Below are positions 24,444-33,580 of a stretch of 64,000 nucleotides of DNA, in pieces. The notes under the pieces were generated by a model. It was not told the origin of the DNA, ran no database searches, and worked only from the letters and a program-made list of their open reading frames with translations. How positions within the stretch are numbered: the stretch's first letter is position 1; each line of letters starts with the position of its first letter. A program made the translations under genes and the position numbers. Source of the DNA: Phycisphaerae bacterium (GTDB lineage: Bacteria; Planctomycetota; Phycisphaerae; UBA1845); the NCBI GenBank assembly GCA_029260075.1, contig JAJDDY010000023.1, forward strand, positions 186,001 to 250,000. The letters are read 5' to 3'.

Positions 24444-26216
24444 CTAGAGTCCATCAATCGTGTCTTCGCTCAGCCCGACACCGCACGGATTGCCGGTGCT
24501 GATTGCTTCGGATCGCGTCACGCGAAGCACTTCTTCCAACGTCGAGTCGCCGCGCTCGACCACATCGAGCGCCTTGTGTCTTAGTGATCGCCATCCGGTT
24601 TCCGCCAGATAGATGCGTATGTCTGTTTCCGATTTTCGCTGTTGCGTAGCCTGCTTCAGTTCGGCGTCCATGAGCATGACCTCATAGATGCCTACGCGTC
24701 CGCGATACCCGGTATGATTGCACTCGCGACAGCCCTCTCCCTTTTGAAAGAGCTCGTTGGCCCGATGCCCCCATCCCACGTCCTCAAGGAGCGTCGCTTC
24801 GGGGTAATAGGAAGTTCGGCACGACGCGCAAATGCTGCGGGCGAGACGCTGAGCGACGACGCCAAGAAGCGACGACGCGATCAGGTACGGTTCGATGCCC
24901 ATGTCCAGCAGACGCATGACGCTACCCGGACAGTCGTTCGTGTGAAGCGTGGAGAGCACAAGGTGACCCGTAAGTGCGGCTTGCACCGCGACGCGCGCCG
25001 TGTCCTCGTCACGAATTTCGCCGACCATGACGACATCCGGATCCTGCCGCAGGATCGACCGAAGGGCCCGTGGAAAGGTGAGACCGACGCGCTCATTGAC
25101 TTGAATCTGGTTGACGAGCGGAAGCTGGTATTCGACCGGATCCTCAATTGTTACGATGTTTCTCGTCTCGTCACGCAACAAGTCCATGGCTGAATAGAGC
25201 GTGGTCGTCTTGCCGCTACCGGTCGGGCCGGTGACCAGTAGCAATCCATACGGGCTGCGAATCATAGATTCGATCGCGTCTCTGTCCTGAGACTGCACGC
25301 CAAGTTTGTTCAGTTCGAAGCTGATGTTGGACTTGTCCAGAATTCGAATTACGACTTTCTCGCCCAGCACGGTGGGCATTGTCGACACGCGAAGATCGAT
25401 CTCGCGTCCCTCCGCTACGATGTGGACGCGCCCTTCCTGGGGCAGCCGTTTTTCCGAGATGTCCATACGCCCGATGACTTTGATCCTCGACACAATCGCA
25501 CCGTGGACCCCCTTGGAGGGCTTGAACATTTCGCGGAGCTGCCCGTCGACCCGATAGCGAATGTGTGTTCCGTCACGATCGGGTTCGATGTGTACGTCGC
25601 TGGCCCCGGCGCGCAGTGAGGTCAAGATCGCGAGGTTCACGAGGTTGATGATGGGGCTTCCCTCAACCATTTGGTCAAGGTCATTAACCGGCCCCTCGTC
25701 AATGGCCTCGCTTTCCGTGATCTTGACGTCGCTATCCTCGATTGAAGCGAGGAACGAGTCGACGGTGACTTCGTCTGCGAGGTACTTGCGCTGGTACTCT
25801 CGGAGATTGTCTTCCACAACGAGCACCGGACGAATCGAACAACCCGTTAGGTTACGAAGTCGATCCAGTACAGGAAGGGATTGCGGCTCCACCATCGCGA
25901 CCGTCAGCTCGTCGCGGACGCGAAACAGCGGTAGGACGCGGTGTCGCTCAGCCTCTTCCTTAGGAACGCACTTTGCGATCTTCGGGTCGATCAAACCGTG
26001 GCGCAGCACACACCCCTTAACGCCGAGGCGCGTGGATAGTGCGTTGACGAGCATGGAGGTGGTGAGGGCGCCGGTGTCGACGAGCGCCATGCCGATGCGC
26101 CCGCCCGATTCCTGCTGTCGCGCCAGCGCAGCGACGAGCTGCTCTTCGGTGATGAGCTCATCCCGAATGAGTTGATCGCCTAGGCGAAGTGCACTTTCGA
26201 TGGTCAGGTGGGCCAT
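24444..26216 (-). CDS. GspE/PilB assembly ATPase
   Basis: The 590-residue cytoplasmic motor for pilin polymerisation or secretion has an N-terminal MshEN-like domain (about residues 10-150), a PAS-like N2 domain and a C-terminal RecA-like ATPase. Visible motifs are Walker A GPTGSGKTT (330-338), the Asp box around IEDPVEYQL, Walker B VMVGEIRDEDT and the His box LSTLHTND. A tetracysteine zinc site is present (C463, C466, C496, C499). MshEN domains in some family members bind cyclic di-GMP, which is interesting given the HD-GYP and GGDEF genes just upstream. It begins 109 bp after the STAS gene. Confidence 0.92.
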   Translation of the reverse strand: MAHLTIESALRLGDQLIRDELITEEQLVAALARQQESGGRIGMALVDTGALTTSMLVNALSTRLGVKGCVLRHGLIDPKIAKCVPKEEAERHRVLPLFRVRDELTVAMVEPQSLPVLDRLRNLTGCSIRPVLVVEDNLREYQRKYLADEVTVDSFLASIEDSDVKITESEAIDEGPVNDLDQMVEGSPIINLVNLAILTSLRAGASDVHIEPDRDGTHIRYRVDGQLREMFKPSKGVHGAIVSRIKVIGRMDISEKRLPQEGRVHIVAEGREIDLRVSTMPTVLGEKVVIRILDKSNISFELNKLGVQSQDRDAIESMIRSPYGLLLVTGPTGSGKTTTLYSAMDLLRDETRNIVTIEDPVEYQLPLVNQIQVNERVGLTFPRALRSILRQDPDVVMVGEIRDEDTARVAVQAALTGHLVLSTLHTNDCPGSVMRLLDMGIEPYLIASSLLGVVAQRLARSICASCRTSYYPEATLLEDVGWGHRANELFQKGEGCRECNHTGYRGRVGIYEVMLMDAELKQATQQRKSETDIRIYLAETGWRSLRHKALDVVERGDSTLEEVLRVTRSEAISTGNPCGVGLSEDTIDGL

Positions 26217-26325
26217 GAGTATCTGCTTACGTCACTAGCGCAATCCGCCAGTTCATTTACGACTGAGGCCGATATTTCCGTGGAAGCGTCCGCTGTGTGT
26301 TCAGTCAGCACGCCGTACCGTGTGT

Positions 26326-26661
26326 CTACAGAAAACTCCGGACCGCGTCCTGAATGTCTTCAAACAATCCAAACCGGCTGGATACGCCGGTCATCTCAAG
26401 TACTTCCCTACACGTCACGGGGACCTGAACGAGCTTCAAGTGTGTCGCGCGACCGGCCAGTTCATCCGTCGCGTCGAGAAATCCCTCGACGGCCACGCTG
26501 TCCAGGTAGGGGACTTCCTTGAGCGATACGACGAGTCGGGTGTTGGGCGACTTGACGCGATCGTTGAGCATGTTCGCGAACTCTGTCGCGTCTTGATCGA
26601 CGAGCGGTCCGATCGGGGTCAAGACATCCACAGTGCCCATTTGATGTTGTTCGATTTTCAC
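26326..26661 (-). CDS. STAS-domain anti-sigma-factor antagonist-like protein
   Basis: The 111-residue STAS domain has the conserved phosphorylatable Ser in YLDSVAVEGF (S55), as in SpoIIAA/RsbV. Partner switching with a kinase is the usual mechanism. No RsbW-type kinase is adjacent, and the nearby histidine kinase is of another kind. Its ATG overlaps the stop of the GGDEF-like gene (ATGA). It could tune the activity of the assembly motor or a sigma factor; this is inference. Confidence 0.85.
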   Translation of the reverse strand: MKIEQHQMGTVDVLTPIGPLVDQDATEFANMLNDRVKSPNTRLVVSLKEVPYLDSVAVEGFLDATDELAGRATHLKLVQVPVTCREVLEMTGVSSRFGLFEDIQDAVRSFL

Positions 26662-27998
26662 GAGCAGGCCACTCCCACGGATTCAGGGGTGTTCCAATCG
26701 CTGGCCAACACAACGTCATCGCGTCTGGCGCGACGACACTGATGCACGGCACGCGTGATCAGTGCTCTCAGTTCAGGCATATCCGAGCCGCTTCCCGCCA
26801 ACCCGCAACGCACGCGGACCGTTCCGCGCTCTCGATCAACTGAACACTGTGCGCGAATTCGGACGGCGAGCTGGTTGATGATCAATGTCGCAAGTTCTGG
26901 GTCGACACGCCGCAGCATCAGCAGCAGTCGCGACCCGTCGAAACGGCCAACAACGTCATCAGCGCGAAGCTTAGCCAGTACCGCGTCACCTACCGATCGC
27001 ATTAACTCATCTGCCGATTCCCATCGTCCGCTGTCGTTGATGGCCCGGAGACCTTCGAGATCCAAGACAGCCACCGCGACCGGTTCGCCGTCCTTGTATG
27101 ACTGACGGAGCGCGCGTTCGCTCGCGGTCAAGAATGCCGATCGCGTGCGTAGCCCAGTCACCGCATCGATTTCCGTCGCAGTCTTCGAATGCACGCCGTA
27201 ATGAAGTGTGCGCCAAAACAAATTGACAAGTTGCTCCGCACCACTCAGTCGCGAGCGGGTATTATGCATTGACATGTCAACATGACCGGCGGAGACGATT
27301 CCGCACCGCTTCTCCCCGATGCGAATCGGAAAACTCCAGGCGATCGGCTCGCGACCATTGGCCGCGAACTCGGACACCGTCGGATCATCATACGGTACGC
27401 CGCAAAAAAGATATGGGCGGCCGCTTGTGAGCACGTGCCCTTTGATTCCAAGCCGCGCCGGAATGCACTCCTTGCCGGCGAGCGAGTCGCCGGTGTGCAG
27501 GGGCTCCAACTGTTGTCCGTCGCCGAGAAGACGAAAGGACTTAACGTGCGTGGCGCCGCAGCTCTTGAACAGCACGCTCCGGATAAACCCGTCGAACGCG
27601 GGCCAGGGATCAACATCGTCGACATGTTCGGCTAACCAGTCATCAAACCGGTCAATCGTGGCGCCCAATAGGGTCGAAACGTCGTGATCCTTTGCCCCGA
27701 TTTCAGTAGCGTCCCGCGGCGATTGCGCTGGGGGGGCTGTTTTCTTACTGTCGTCTGGCGACGCGGTGCAACTCGTCCAAAGACCCATCGTAGCGATCGC
27801 TACGCTGCCTGCGACCATCGTCGCGACGGTCCAACCACTATCCCATAGTTCGGTGCCCATAGACGCTTGAACCAAGACGGTCCAGAACAGTGCGCAGAGT
27901 ATGCCTAGGCCCAAGCCTCGCGGGTGGCCGACCAGCCGGCCGCCAACGGCGGTCGCAAGGATGATCGGGAACCATGGAAGTAGTAGCGTCAATGTCAC
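26658..27998 (-). CDS. Membrane GAF protein with degenerate GGDEF domain
   Basis: The 446-residue protein has two or three N-terminal helices (about residues 1-78), a GAF-like domain (about 105-270) and a GGDEF-type domain (about 275-430). The signature is destroyed: GRFDGS (351-356) stands where GG[DE]EF is expected, and the metal-site DxDxFKxxND is changed to LDLEGLRAIND. It should not make cyclic di-GMP and may bind it or act as a scaffold. Start is GTG 27998 with GGAG about 8 nt upstream, 18 bp after the HD-GYP gene. Confidence 0.82.
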   Translation of the reverse strand: MTLTLLLPWFPIILATAVGGRLVGHPRGLGLGILCALFWTVLVQASMGTELWDSGWTVATMVAGSVAIATMGLWTSCTASPDDSKKTAPPAQSPRDATEIGAKDHDVSTLLGATIDRFDDWLAEHVDDVDPWPAFDGFIRSVLFKSCGATHVKSFRLLGDGQQLEPLHTGDSLAGKECIPARLGIKGHVLTSGRPYLFCGVPYDDPTVSEFAANGREPIAWSFPIRIGEKRCGIVSAGHVDMSMHNTRSRLSGAEQLVNLFWRTLHYGVHSKTATEIDAVTGLRTRSAFLTASERALRQSYKDGEPVAVAVLDLEGLRAINDSGRWESADELMRSVGDAVLAKLRADDVVGRFDGSRLLLMLRRVDPELATLIINQLAVRIRAQCSVDRERGTVRVRCGLAGSGSDMPELRALITRAVHQCRRARRDDVVLASDWNTPESVGVACS

Positions 27999-28016
27999 CG
28001 TAGAGCTCCAAACGTT

Positions 28017-29282
28017 TCATCGTCGCCGTTCGGTGGTTTCGGAGAAGGCGTTGGCTTCGATTTGCATCTTCGCCCATCCGTCCGAGTGGTTTTCGAGTCT
28101 CGGGCGCATGAGCCGGTCGAACGCTTGCTGCAAGCGTGCGTCGACGGCTGAGTCGGCATCGATCTCGAGAATCTTCAGCGCCTTTGGCCAATCGAAGGCG
28201 CTACGGTATGAACGGCTGGACGTCAGCGCATCGAACACGTCCGCAATCTGAATGATTCTCGCTTGAAGAGGAATGTCTTCGCCAGCCAAGCCGTGCGGAT
28301 ACCCCGTGCCGTCGTACCGCTCGTGATGATGGAGCACACCGTCTAGTGCGCCGGCCAATTGCGGAATCGCCTTGACCACTTCGTAGCTTCGCTCCGGGTG
28401 CTCGTTGATGTGTGCACGTTCTTCGTCCGTCAGCTTGCCGGGCTTGTTCAAAACGTTGTCTCTGATGCCGATCTTGCCAACGTCGTGCAGCAGGGCGCTC
28501 CATTGGAGCTGCTGTAAACTCGACCCTTCGACTCCAATATCGCGGGCCAACAGGGTTGAGTAGTAAGCCACGCGAAGGGAGTGACCGGACGTGTACTCAT
28601 CCTTCTGGTCGATGGCGCTGACCAGTGATCGCACCATTGAGAAAGACATGTCGCGGAGCTCGCCGACCAAGTGGTGGTTGCGGATCAAGTCGCCACAGAA
28701 GGTCAAAAGCGATTCGAGCAGGTTCATGTCACTGGCACGAAAAGCGTTGACGTCGGGCGTTCGCGTGACCACGATGGCGCAAACGAGCGAGTCGCCGGCG
28801 AAGATCGGCCCGATCATCACCTCCGACACGGAGGCTGGCATCGCGCCTCTCGGGACGGGTTCAACGAGCACGGTCTTGCGATCGCAGGACCGCTTCACCT
28901 GTTGCTGAAGCCACGACATTTGATTGGAAGATGTGTTGTCGTTGAGGTAGACGCTCGCCACTTCGTAGTGTCCGAAACTGCGGTAGAAGCTCTCGACAAG
29001 AAGGTCGACGACGTCGGATTCTGACTCCACGCCAGCAAGCTTGTGTGTTACTTCGAACACGATCCCGAGTTGTTCGTACACGTTGACGAGCTCGTTAGCC
29101 ATACCCTCGTTCTCAGATTCGAGGCGGGCGAGCGTTTCAGTAATCTGATTAAGGGGTTGTTCCCACGACGCCCGACCGCCGGACTGTTCCAGCGCACCGC
29201 GCACCATCGCAAGGGCCTCATGTACGGACCCGACCGAGTCGCTCTTGGTTCTGGAGAATGCCTGAACCGTTGATTCGATCAA
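28017..29282 (-). CDS. GAF/HD-GYP cyclic di-GMP phosphodiesterase
   Basis: The 421-residue cytoplasmic protein has a helical N terminus, a GAF-like domain (about 80-220) and an HD-GYP domain. The metal and signature residues are intact: SGHSLRVA, LLHDVGKIGI, EHPERS and HHHERYDGTGYP. It should hydrolyse cyclic di-GMP. I place the start at the TTG 29282, where TTGA overlaps the stop of the response regulator and GGAGG lies 8 nt upstream; the longer frame from 29417 lies wholly inside the regulator gene. Confidence 0.87.
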   Translation of the reverse strand: MIESTVQAFSRTKSDSVGSVHEALAMVRGALEQSGGRASWEQPLNQITETLARLESENEGMANELVNVYEQLGIVFEVTHKLAGVESESDVVDLLVESFYRSFGHYEVASVYLNDNTSSNQMSWLQQQVKRSCDRKTVLVEPVPRGAMPASVSEVMIGPIFAGDSLVCAIVVTRTPDVNAFRASDMNLLESLLTFCGDLIRNHHLVGELRDMSFSMVRSLVSAIDQKDEYTSGHSLRVAYYSTLLARDIGVEGSSLQQLQWSALLHDVGKIGIRDNVLNKPGKLTDEERAHINEHPERSYEVVKAIPQLAGALDGVLHHHERYDGTGYPHGLAGEDIPLQARIIQIADVFDALTSSRSYRSAFDWPKALKILEIDADSAVDARLQQAFDRLMRPRLENHSDGWAKMQIEANAFSETTERRR

Positions 29283-29665
29283 TGGGCTACCTCCTCGGAC
29301 TTGTGTGCACCGATTAATCGTTCGATGTTTGCCACCAAACGTGAGGGTACGAACGGTTTCGCGTAAAGCTGCACACCGAACGGTTCCATCTTGTTGCGCA
29401 AATCTTCCTGGTCGCACCGGGCGGTCATGAGCATGAACGGCGTGTTGAGGCTGCGCTCAGTGCGCACCGCCCGTAGCAGCGCCAGGCCGTCCATCTTGGG
29501 CATGTTCATGTCGGAGATGATCAAGTCCACCGCGTGATCCTTCAAAATCTCGAGCGCGACGGCACCGTTGTTGGCCTCCAACACTTCGTGACCGTGACGC
29601 CCGATCCAAAGCGTCATGACGCGCATGATATGTACCTCGTCTTCGACGATCAGAATCTTAGCCAT
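29279..29665 (-). CDS. Single-domain response regulator (CheY-like)
   Basis: The 128-residue receiver domain has the acidic pair in VEDE, phosphoacceptor D52 in IISDMNMPKMDG, T81 and K103 in YAKPF. With no output domain it must act by protein contact, perhaps on the HD-GYP protein encoded next, or as a phosphorelay stage. It overlaps the histidine kinase by 8 bp and the HD-GYP start by 4 bp. Confidence 0.9.
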   Translation of the reverse strand: MAKILIVEDEVHIMRVMTLWIGRHGHEVLEANNGAVALEILKDHAVDLIISDMNMPKMDGLALLRAVRTERSLNTPFMLMTARCDQEDLRNKMEPFGVQLYAKPFVPSRLVANIERLIGAHKSEEVAH

Positions 29666-31613
29666 CGGTCGACGCCTCCTCGTTTGTAGTCAGTGACGCG
29701 GCGCGGGTTTGATGTCTCGGTAGTCGAACTAGGAACGTGGAGCCTTGCCCGAGATCGCTTAGCAATTCGATGTCGCCACGATGGCGCTGTACGATTTCGC
29801 GGGCGGTGTACAGACCGATCCCAGTACCGGACTCGTGCTTGACGGCCTCGCTGTTGGCTCGTTGGAACTTGTCGAAGATGCGCGAATGGTCGTCCGCGGC
29901 GATGCCGATCCCATCGTCCTTGAAGGATAGAACGACGGCGTCCGGTTCGAACTTGCATCCACAAACGACGTGGCCCGACTCCGCCGTGTACTTCACCGCG
30001 TTGCCGAGTAGGTTGTTGATCACGATCGCCAGCTTGTCACGATCGCCTCGAATGGGTTCCATCTTCGACGGTATCTCAAGTTGAAGGTCGATGTTCTTCT
30101 CGTCCGCGAGACCCTGTAGGTCGCGAACGCCCTCCGAGAGCAACGTCTTGAGGTCCACGTCTTCGATGCGTAGTTCGATCGAACCGACTTCGATCTGCGA
30201 TACGCTCAGAATGTCCTCCACGAGACGCGACAGGCGGCGCGTTTCCTTCGTGATGACGTTGTAGCATTCGCTGATGATCTTGGGATCGTCGAACATCCCG
30301 CTGGAAAGCGTTTCCGTGTAGGCGCGAATGTTTGTGAGCGGTGTGCGCAGCTCGTGCGTAACCTGCGTGATGAAGTCTTCGCGGGCTTTGTTGGCGCGAA
30401 TTTGCTGACTAACGTCACGAACAACGACCAAGCATTCGCCGGACCGTTGCGGGCGGTGCAGCGGTACGATGCTTATGCGATGAGCATCCCCGTGCGTGCC
30501 CTTGCCGCTGTTTCGCTCAATTGTCTTGGTGATCGATTCGCACCGGCCGTCCGAATGAGCGGCCTCTCGGAGTAGGCTGAGTACCTCTCCACTGTACTTC
30601 GACCCTGCGTCGGGGATCGTCGTAAACTTCATATCTTCTTCGGTCCATCCGAAAAAGCGAATGGCGGCGGTGTTGGCATACTTCAGAGACGATCCGTCGC
30701 TGACATAAAGTATTCCGTCCGGCAGGGCGTTCAGTGCGTCGGCAAGCGCTCCTCCACCCGAGTGCTCTAGCGCCTTGGTGAGTTCTCGAGCAGCCTCAGA
30801 TTGCTGAACCGTGGACGTAAGCTCTTGCGTAAGGTCGATCAATTCGTTCCATGCCGATGTGACGCGATCTTGCGTATCCGCAATCCGTAGCGATTCCAGC
30901 TCGTTGCCAAGGTGATCGCGATGAAGCGTCAGGCGATCCGCGATCTTGGATACACCGCGAAGTTGCTCACGCAGACATCGGTAGACGAGAAAGAACGCAC
31001 CCAAGACAGCCAGAACAATCACGAGCCAACCGGCGTTGCTGGAGGGGTTTGACGATCCCGCGACGCGCAGAGGGAGATACACCTCCACGAACCACTGCGG
31101 CTCCGCCGCGTCGGTTGTGCTCGTTGTGGTTTGGTCATCCGAATCGCGTTCCACGAGCTCTGCAATCGGATCGATTCTCAGTGCCGCGCGGACCACCCCA
31201 GTGGACGGTGGGCCGGTAGCCGTGTCGGGATCGTCTGATTCTCCCGACCCTCGCGGTGCGGCGTCCGTAACCCACGGAAGGTTTGATGCAACGACGTGGC
31301 CGTTTGCGTCGACGACTTGGGATTTGGCAGCCGGCAGGCTGTTGGCGGCGTCAACCAGCACGCGCGTCATCGCATCGAGAACCGCCGATTCGGACGGTTC
31401 GGTTCTCCTCAGCGTGGACAAGTGGTCCGCCAACAGCTCGACCGCAACGCGTGTACGTTGCTGTAGAAACTCATCGCTTTGGTCGCGGGCCTGTCGAATT
31501 CCGTATTCTGCGACGGAGCCAAGGCCGACCAAATAGATCAGCACCATCGAGAGTCCGAACCAGCGCGGAACCTCTTCGCCTGTTAAGAATCGACGTACGG
31601 ATTGTCCAATCAA
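29658..31613 (-). CDS. Membrane sensor histidine kinase with PAS domain
   Basis: The 651-residue kinase has TM1 (about 17-39), a periplasmic sensor of about 150 residues, TM2 (about 194-213), a HAMP-like/helical linker, a PAS domain (about 290-400), HisKA with H420 in THELRTPL, and HATPase_c. ATP-lid motifs are clear: NNLLGNAVKY (N box), FKDDGIGIAADD (G1) and GTGIGLY (G2). It heads the minus-strand cluster. The sensor part is rich in Asp/Thr/Pro and gives no hint of ligand. The upstream 31614-31929 region is a divergent gap with no gene. Confidence 0.9.
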   Translation of the reverse strand: MIGQSVRRFLTGEEVPRWFGLSMVLIYLVGLGSVAEYGIRQARDQSDEFLQQRTRVAVELLADHLSTLRRTEPSESAVLDAMTRVLVDAANSLPAAKSQVVDANGHVVASNLPWVTDAAPRGSGESDDPDTATGPPSTGVVRAALRIDPIAELVERDSDDQTTTSTTDAAEPQWFVEVYLPLRVAGSSNPSSNAGWLVIVLAVLGAFFLVYRCLREQLRGVSKIADRLTLHRDHLGNELESLRIADTQDRVTSAWNELIDLTQELTSTVQQSEAARELTKALEHSGGGALADALNALPDGILYVSDGSSLKYANTAAIRFFGWTEEDMKFTTIPDAGSKYSGEVLSLLREAAHSDGRCESITKTIERNSGKGTHGDAHRISIVPLHRPQRSGECLVVVRDVSQQIRANKAREDFITQVTHELRTPLTNIRAYTETLSSGMFDDPKIISECYNVITKETRRLSRLVEDILSVSQIEVGSIELRIEDVDLKTLLSEGVRDLQGLADEKNIDLQLEIPSKMEPIRGDRDKLAIVINNLLGNAVKYTAESGHVVCGCKFEPDAVVLSFKDDGIGIAADDHSRIFDKFQRANSEAVKHESGTGIGLYTAREIVQRHRGDIELLSDLGQGSTFLVRLPRHQTRAASLTTNEEASTDG

Positions 31614-31929
31614 CGTTACAGCCTCACTGCCGGGGAGCCCGCGCCCTTGTTACCATACCGTTTACGTTATCGTGTACGCGTGGCGTATCCTTGACTTCGC
31701 CAACGTCGACAGCGTAGTCTCGGGTATCCGATTCGCCGGTCCGGCTCGCGCGTGCCACGTTACTGGACCGCCCCTGGCCGGTCCGCTTTCACGGCAGCGT
31801 GGCTTGACCGATGTGGCGTGTCGGATTATCAGTCACATGGGGACGGCGCGTAGATGACCTTCACGTCGACATTGGACGAACGGAAGATCGGACCATGCGT
31901 TTGGGCGCGGTCCGAAAAGGAAACTCGAT

Positions 31930-33291
31930 ATGGAGCGGTCTTACGCGAGCGCGAAATTACCTGATTGCACGTATCAACCAACGCCCTACGACGGACCGGG
32001 TCGCGACGAGGTGCTGGCCTTACGACGCGAATACATAGCGCCGTCGGTCTTCACGTACTACAAGGAACCGATCCTGATCGTCGACGGTCACATGCAATAT
32101 CTATGGGACGATCGCGGCCGACGGTACCTCGACGGGCTCGCCGGAATCGTGACGGTTTCCGTTGGTCATTGCCACCCGCGCATCGTCGAAGCCGTACGGG
32201 CGCAGGTCGGTCGACTAATGCATACGACGACTATTTATCTCAACCCGATCATTGCGAAGTTCGCCGAGAAGCTCGCGGACCACTTCCCGGACGACAGCGG
32301 CCTTCGCGTTACGTACTTCACGAACTCTGGTAGTGAATCCAACGACTTGGCCACGCTCATGGCGCGACTGTCCACCGGTCATAACGACATCATCTCGTTG
32401 CGTAACGGCTACCATGGCGGTTCGCAGACCACAATGGGCATGACGGCGATGGGTAATTGGAAATATCCACAGCCAGTGTCCGTCGGCGTTAAACATGCGC
32501 TGCCAGGATACTGCTACCGGTGTCCGCTTGGCTTGACCTACCCCTCGTGCAATGTGAAGTGCGCCCGCGACGTGGAGCAGCTCATCGAATATGAAACATC
32601 GGGTAAGATCGCGGCGTTCATCGCCGAGCCCATCCAAGGCGCGGGCGGTGTAGTGGATCCGCCGCTGGAGTATTTCAAAATCGTCTACGACATCGTTCGG
32701 GCACACGGGGGGTTGTGTATCGCGGACGAAGTTCAAACCGGATTTGGCCGCCTTGGCTCGCACTTTTGGGGCTTCGAACGATACGGCGTAACACCGGACA
32801 TCGTCGTCATGGCCAAAGGAATCGGCAACGGCGCACCGCTCGGCGCCGTGACCACGCGCCGAGAGATCGCCGAATCGATGACGCAGAAGCTGCATTTCAA
32901 CACCTTCGGCGGCAACCCCGTCTCGATGATTCAAGGGCTCACCACGCTCGAAATTCTGGACAGCGATAACGTAGCGGCGCATGCGCTCGACGTGGGCGGG
33001 TACTTGAAGGAGCATCTGCAAGACTTAATGAAGCGGCACGACCTTATCGGCGACGTGCGCGGAACGGGTCTCCTGCTCGGCGTAGAGCTCGTCAAGACGC
33101 GAGAGGGCAAGGAGCCGGCCACCGATGAAGCCGTGATGATTCTTGAGGGTGCGAAGGATCGAGGCCTGTTGATCGGTCGCGGCGGCGTCTACGGCAACAC
33201 GCTACGCATCAAACCACCGATGTGCATTACGCGGGCGGATGTGGATTTTCTTGCCGACTGCCTCGATAAAGTGATCGGGGCGATTCGCTAA
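31930..33291 (+). CDS. Class III PLP aminotransferase (AGXT2-like)
   Basis: The 453-residue cytoplasmic enzyme is a fold type I, class III aminotransferase closest to alanine-glyoxylate aminotransferase 2. Motifs are [11 protein letters not shown] for PLP phosphate, [11 protein letters not shown] (D266) and the Schiff-base K296 in [13 protein letters not shown]. Two C-x2-C / C-x3-C groups lie at 195-211 (CYRC, CNVKC). The amino donor is probably alanine, beta-alanine or aminoisobutyrate, but this cannot be read. ATG 31930 has AAGGA 8 nt upstream. No pathway neighbours are seen. Confidence 0.88.
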   Translation: MERSYASAKLPDCTYQPTPYDGPGRDEVLALRREYIAPSVFTYYKEPILIVDGHMQYLWDDRGRRYLDGLAGIVTVSVGHCHPRIVEAVRAQVGRLMHTTTIYLNPIIAKFAEKLADHFPDDSGLRVTYFTNSGSESNDLATLMARLSTGHNDIISLRNGYHGGSQTTMGMTAMGNWKYPQPVSVGVKHALPGYCYRCPLGLTYPSCNVKCARDVEQLIEYETSGKIAAFIAEPIQGAGGVVDPPLEYFKIVYDIVRAHGGLCIADEVQTGFGRLGSHFWGFERYGVTPDIVVMAKGIGNGAPLGAVTTRREIAESMTQKLHFNTFGGNPVSMIQGLTTLEILDSDNVAAHALDVGGYLKEHLQDLMKRHDLIGDVRGTGLLLGVELVKTREGKEPATDEAVMILEGAKDRGLLIGRGGVYGNTLRIKPPMCITRADVDFLADCLDKVIGAIR

Positions 33292-33410
33292 GAACGTGTG
33301 TGAGAAGATGTATTAGACGGTTTGCGATGAACCGAGCCGCGACCGTGAGGGAGTGTTTTCCAGCCGTCACGACCGGAATTCAAGCGTCAGCTTCCTCGTG
33401 GGCGCGGCTC
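33291..33410. repeat. R1 palindromic element, copy 5
   Basis: The left terminus AGAACGTGTGTGAGA begins at the last base of the aminotransferase stop codon. The core left arm is at 33334 (GAGCCGCGACCGTGAGGGAG), the right arm ends at 33410. The matching right terminal repeat is absent, so the element is truncated. Confidence 0.7.
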
Positions 33411-33580
33411 AGTGAGAGGTTACTCGCGTACGTTCCAAAATGAATTCCCTGCTGTAGCGGGCATCTATTTTCGCCTCTTCGAGGATCGTAACCGTCGACA
33501 CATCCAAACCCATCGCGAACATTAGATTCAGCCGGGGCGAATTCGCCGGAGCGCTCGGTGATCTTGGCACGTTCATCCCG

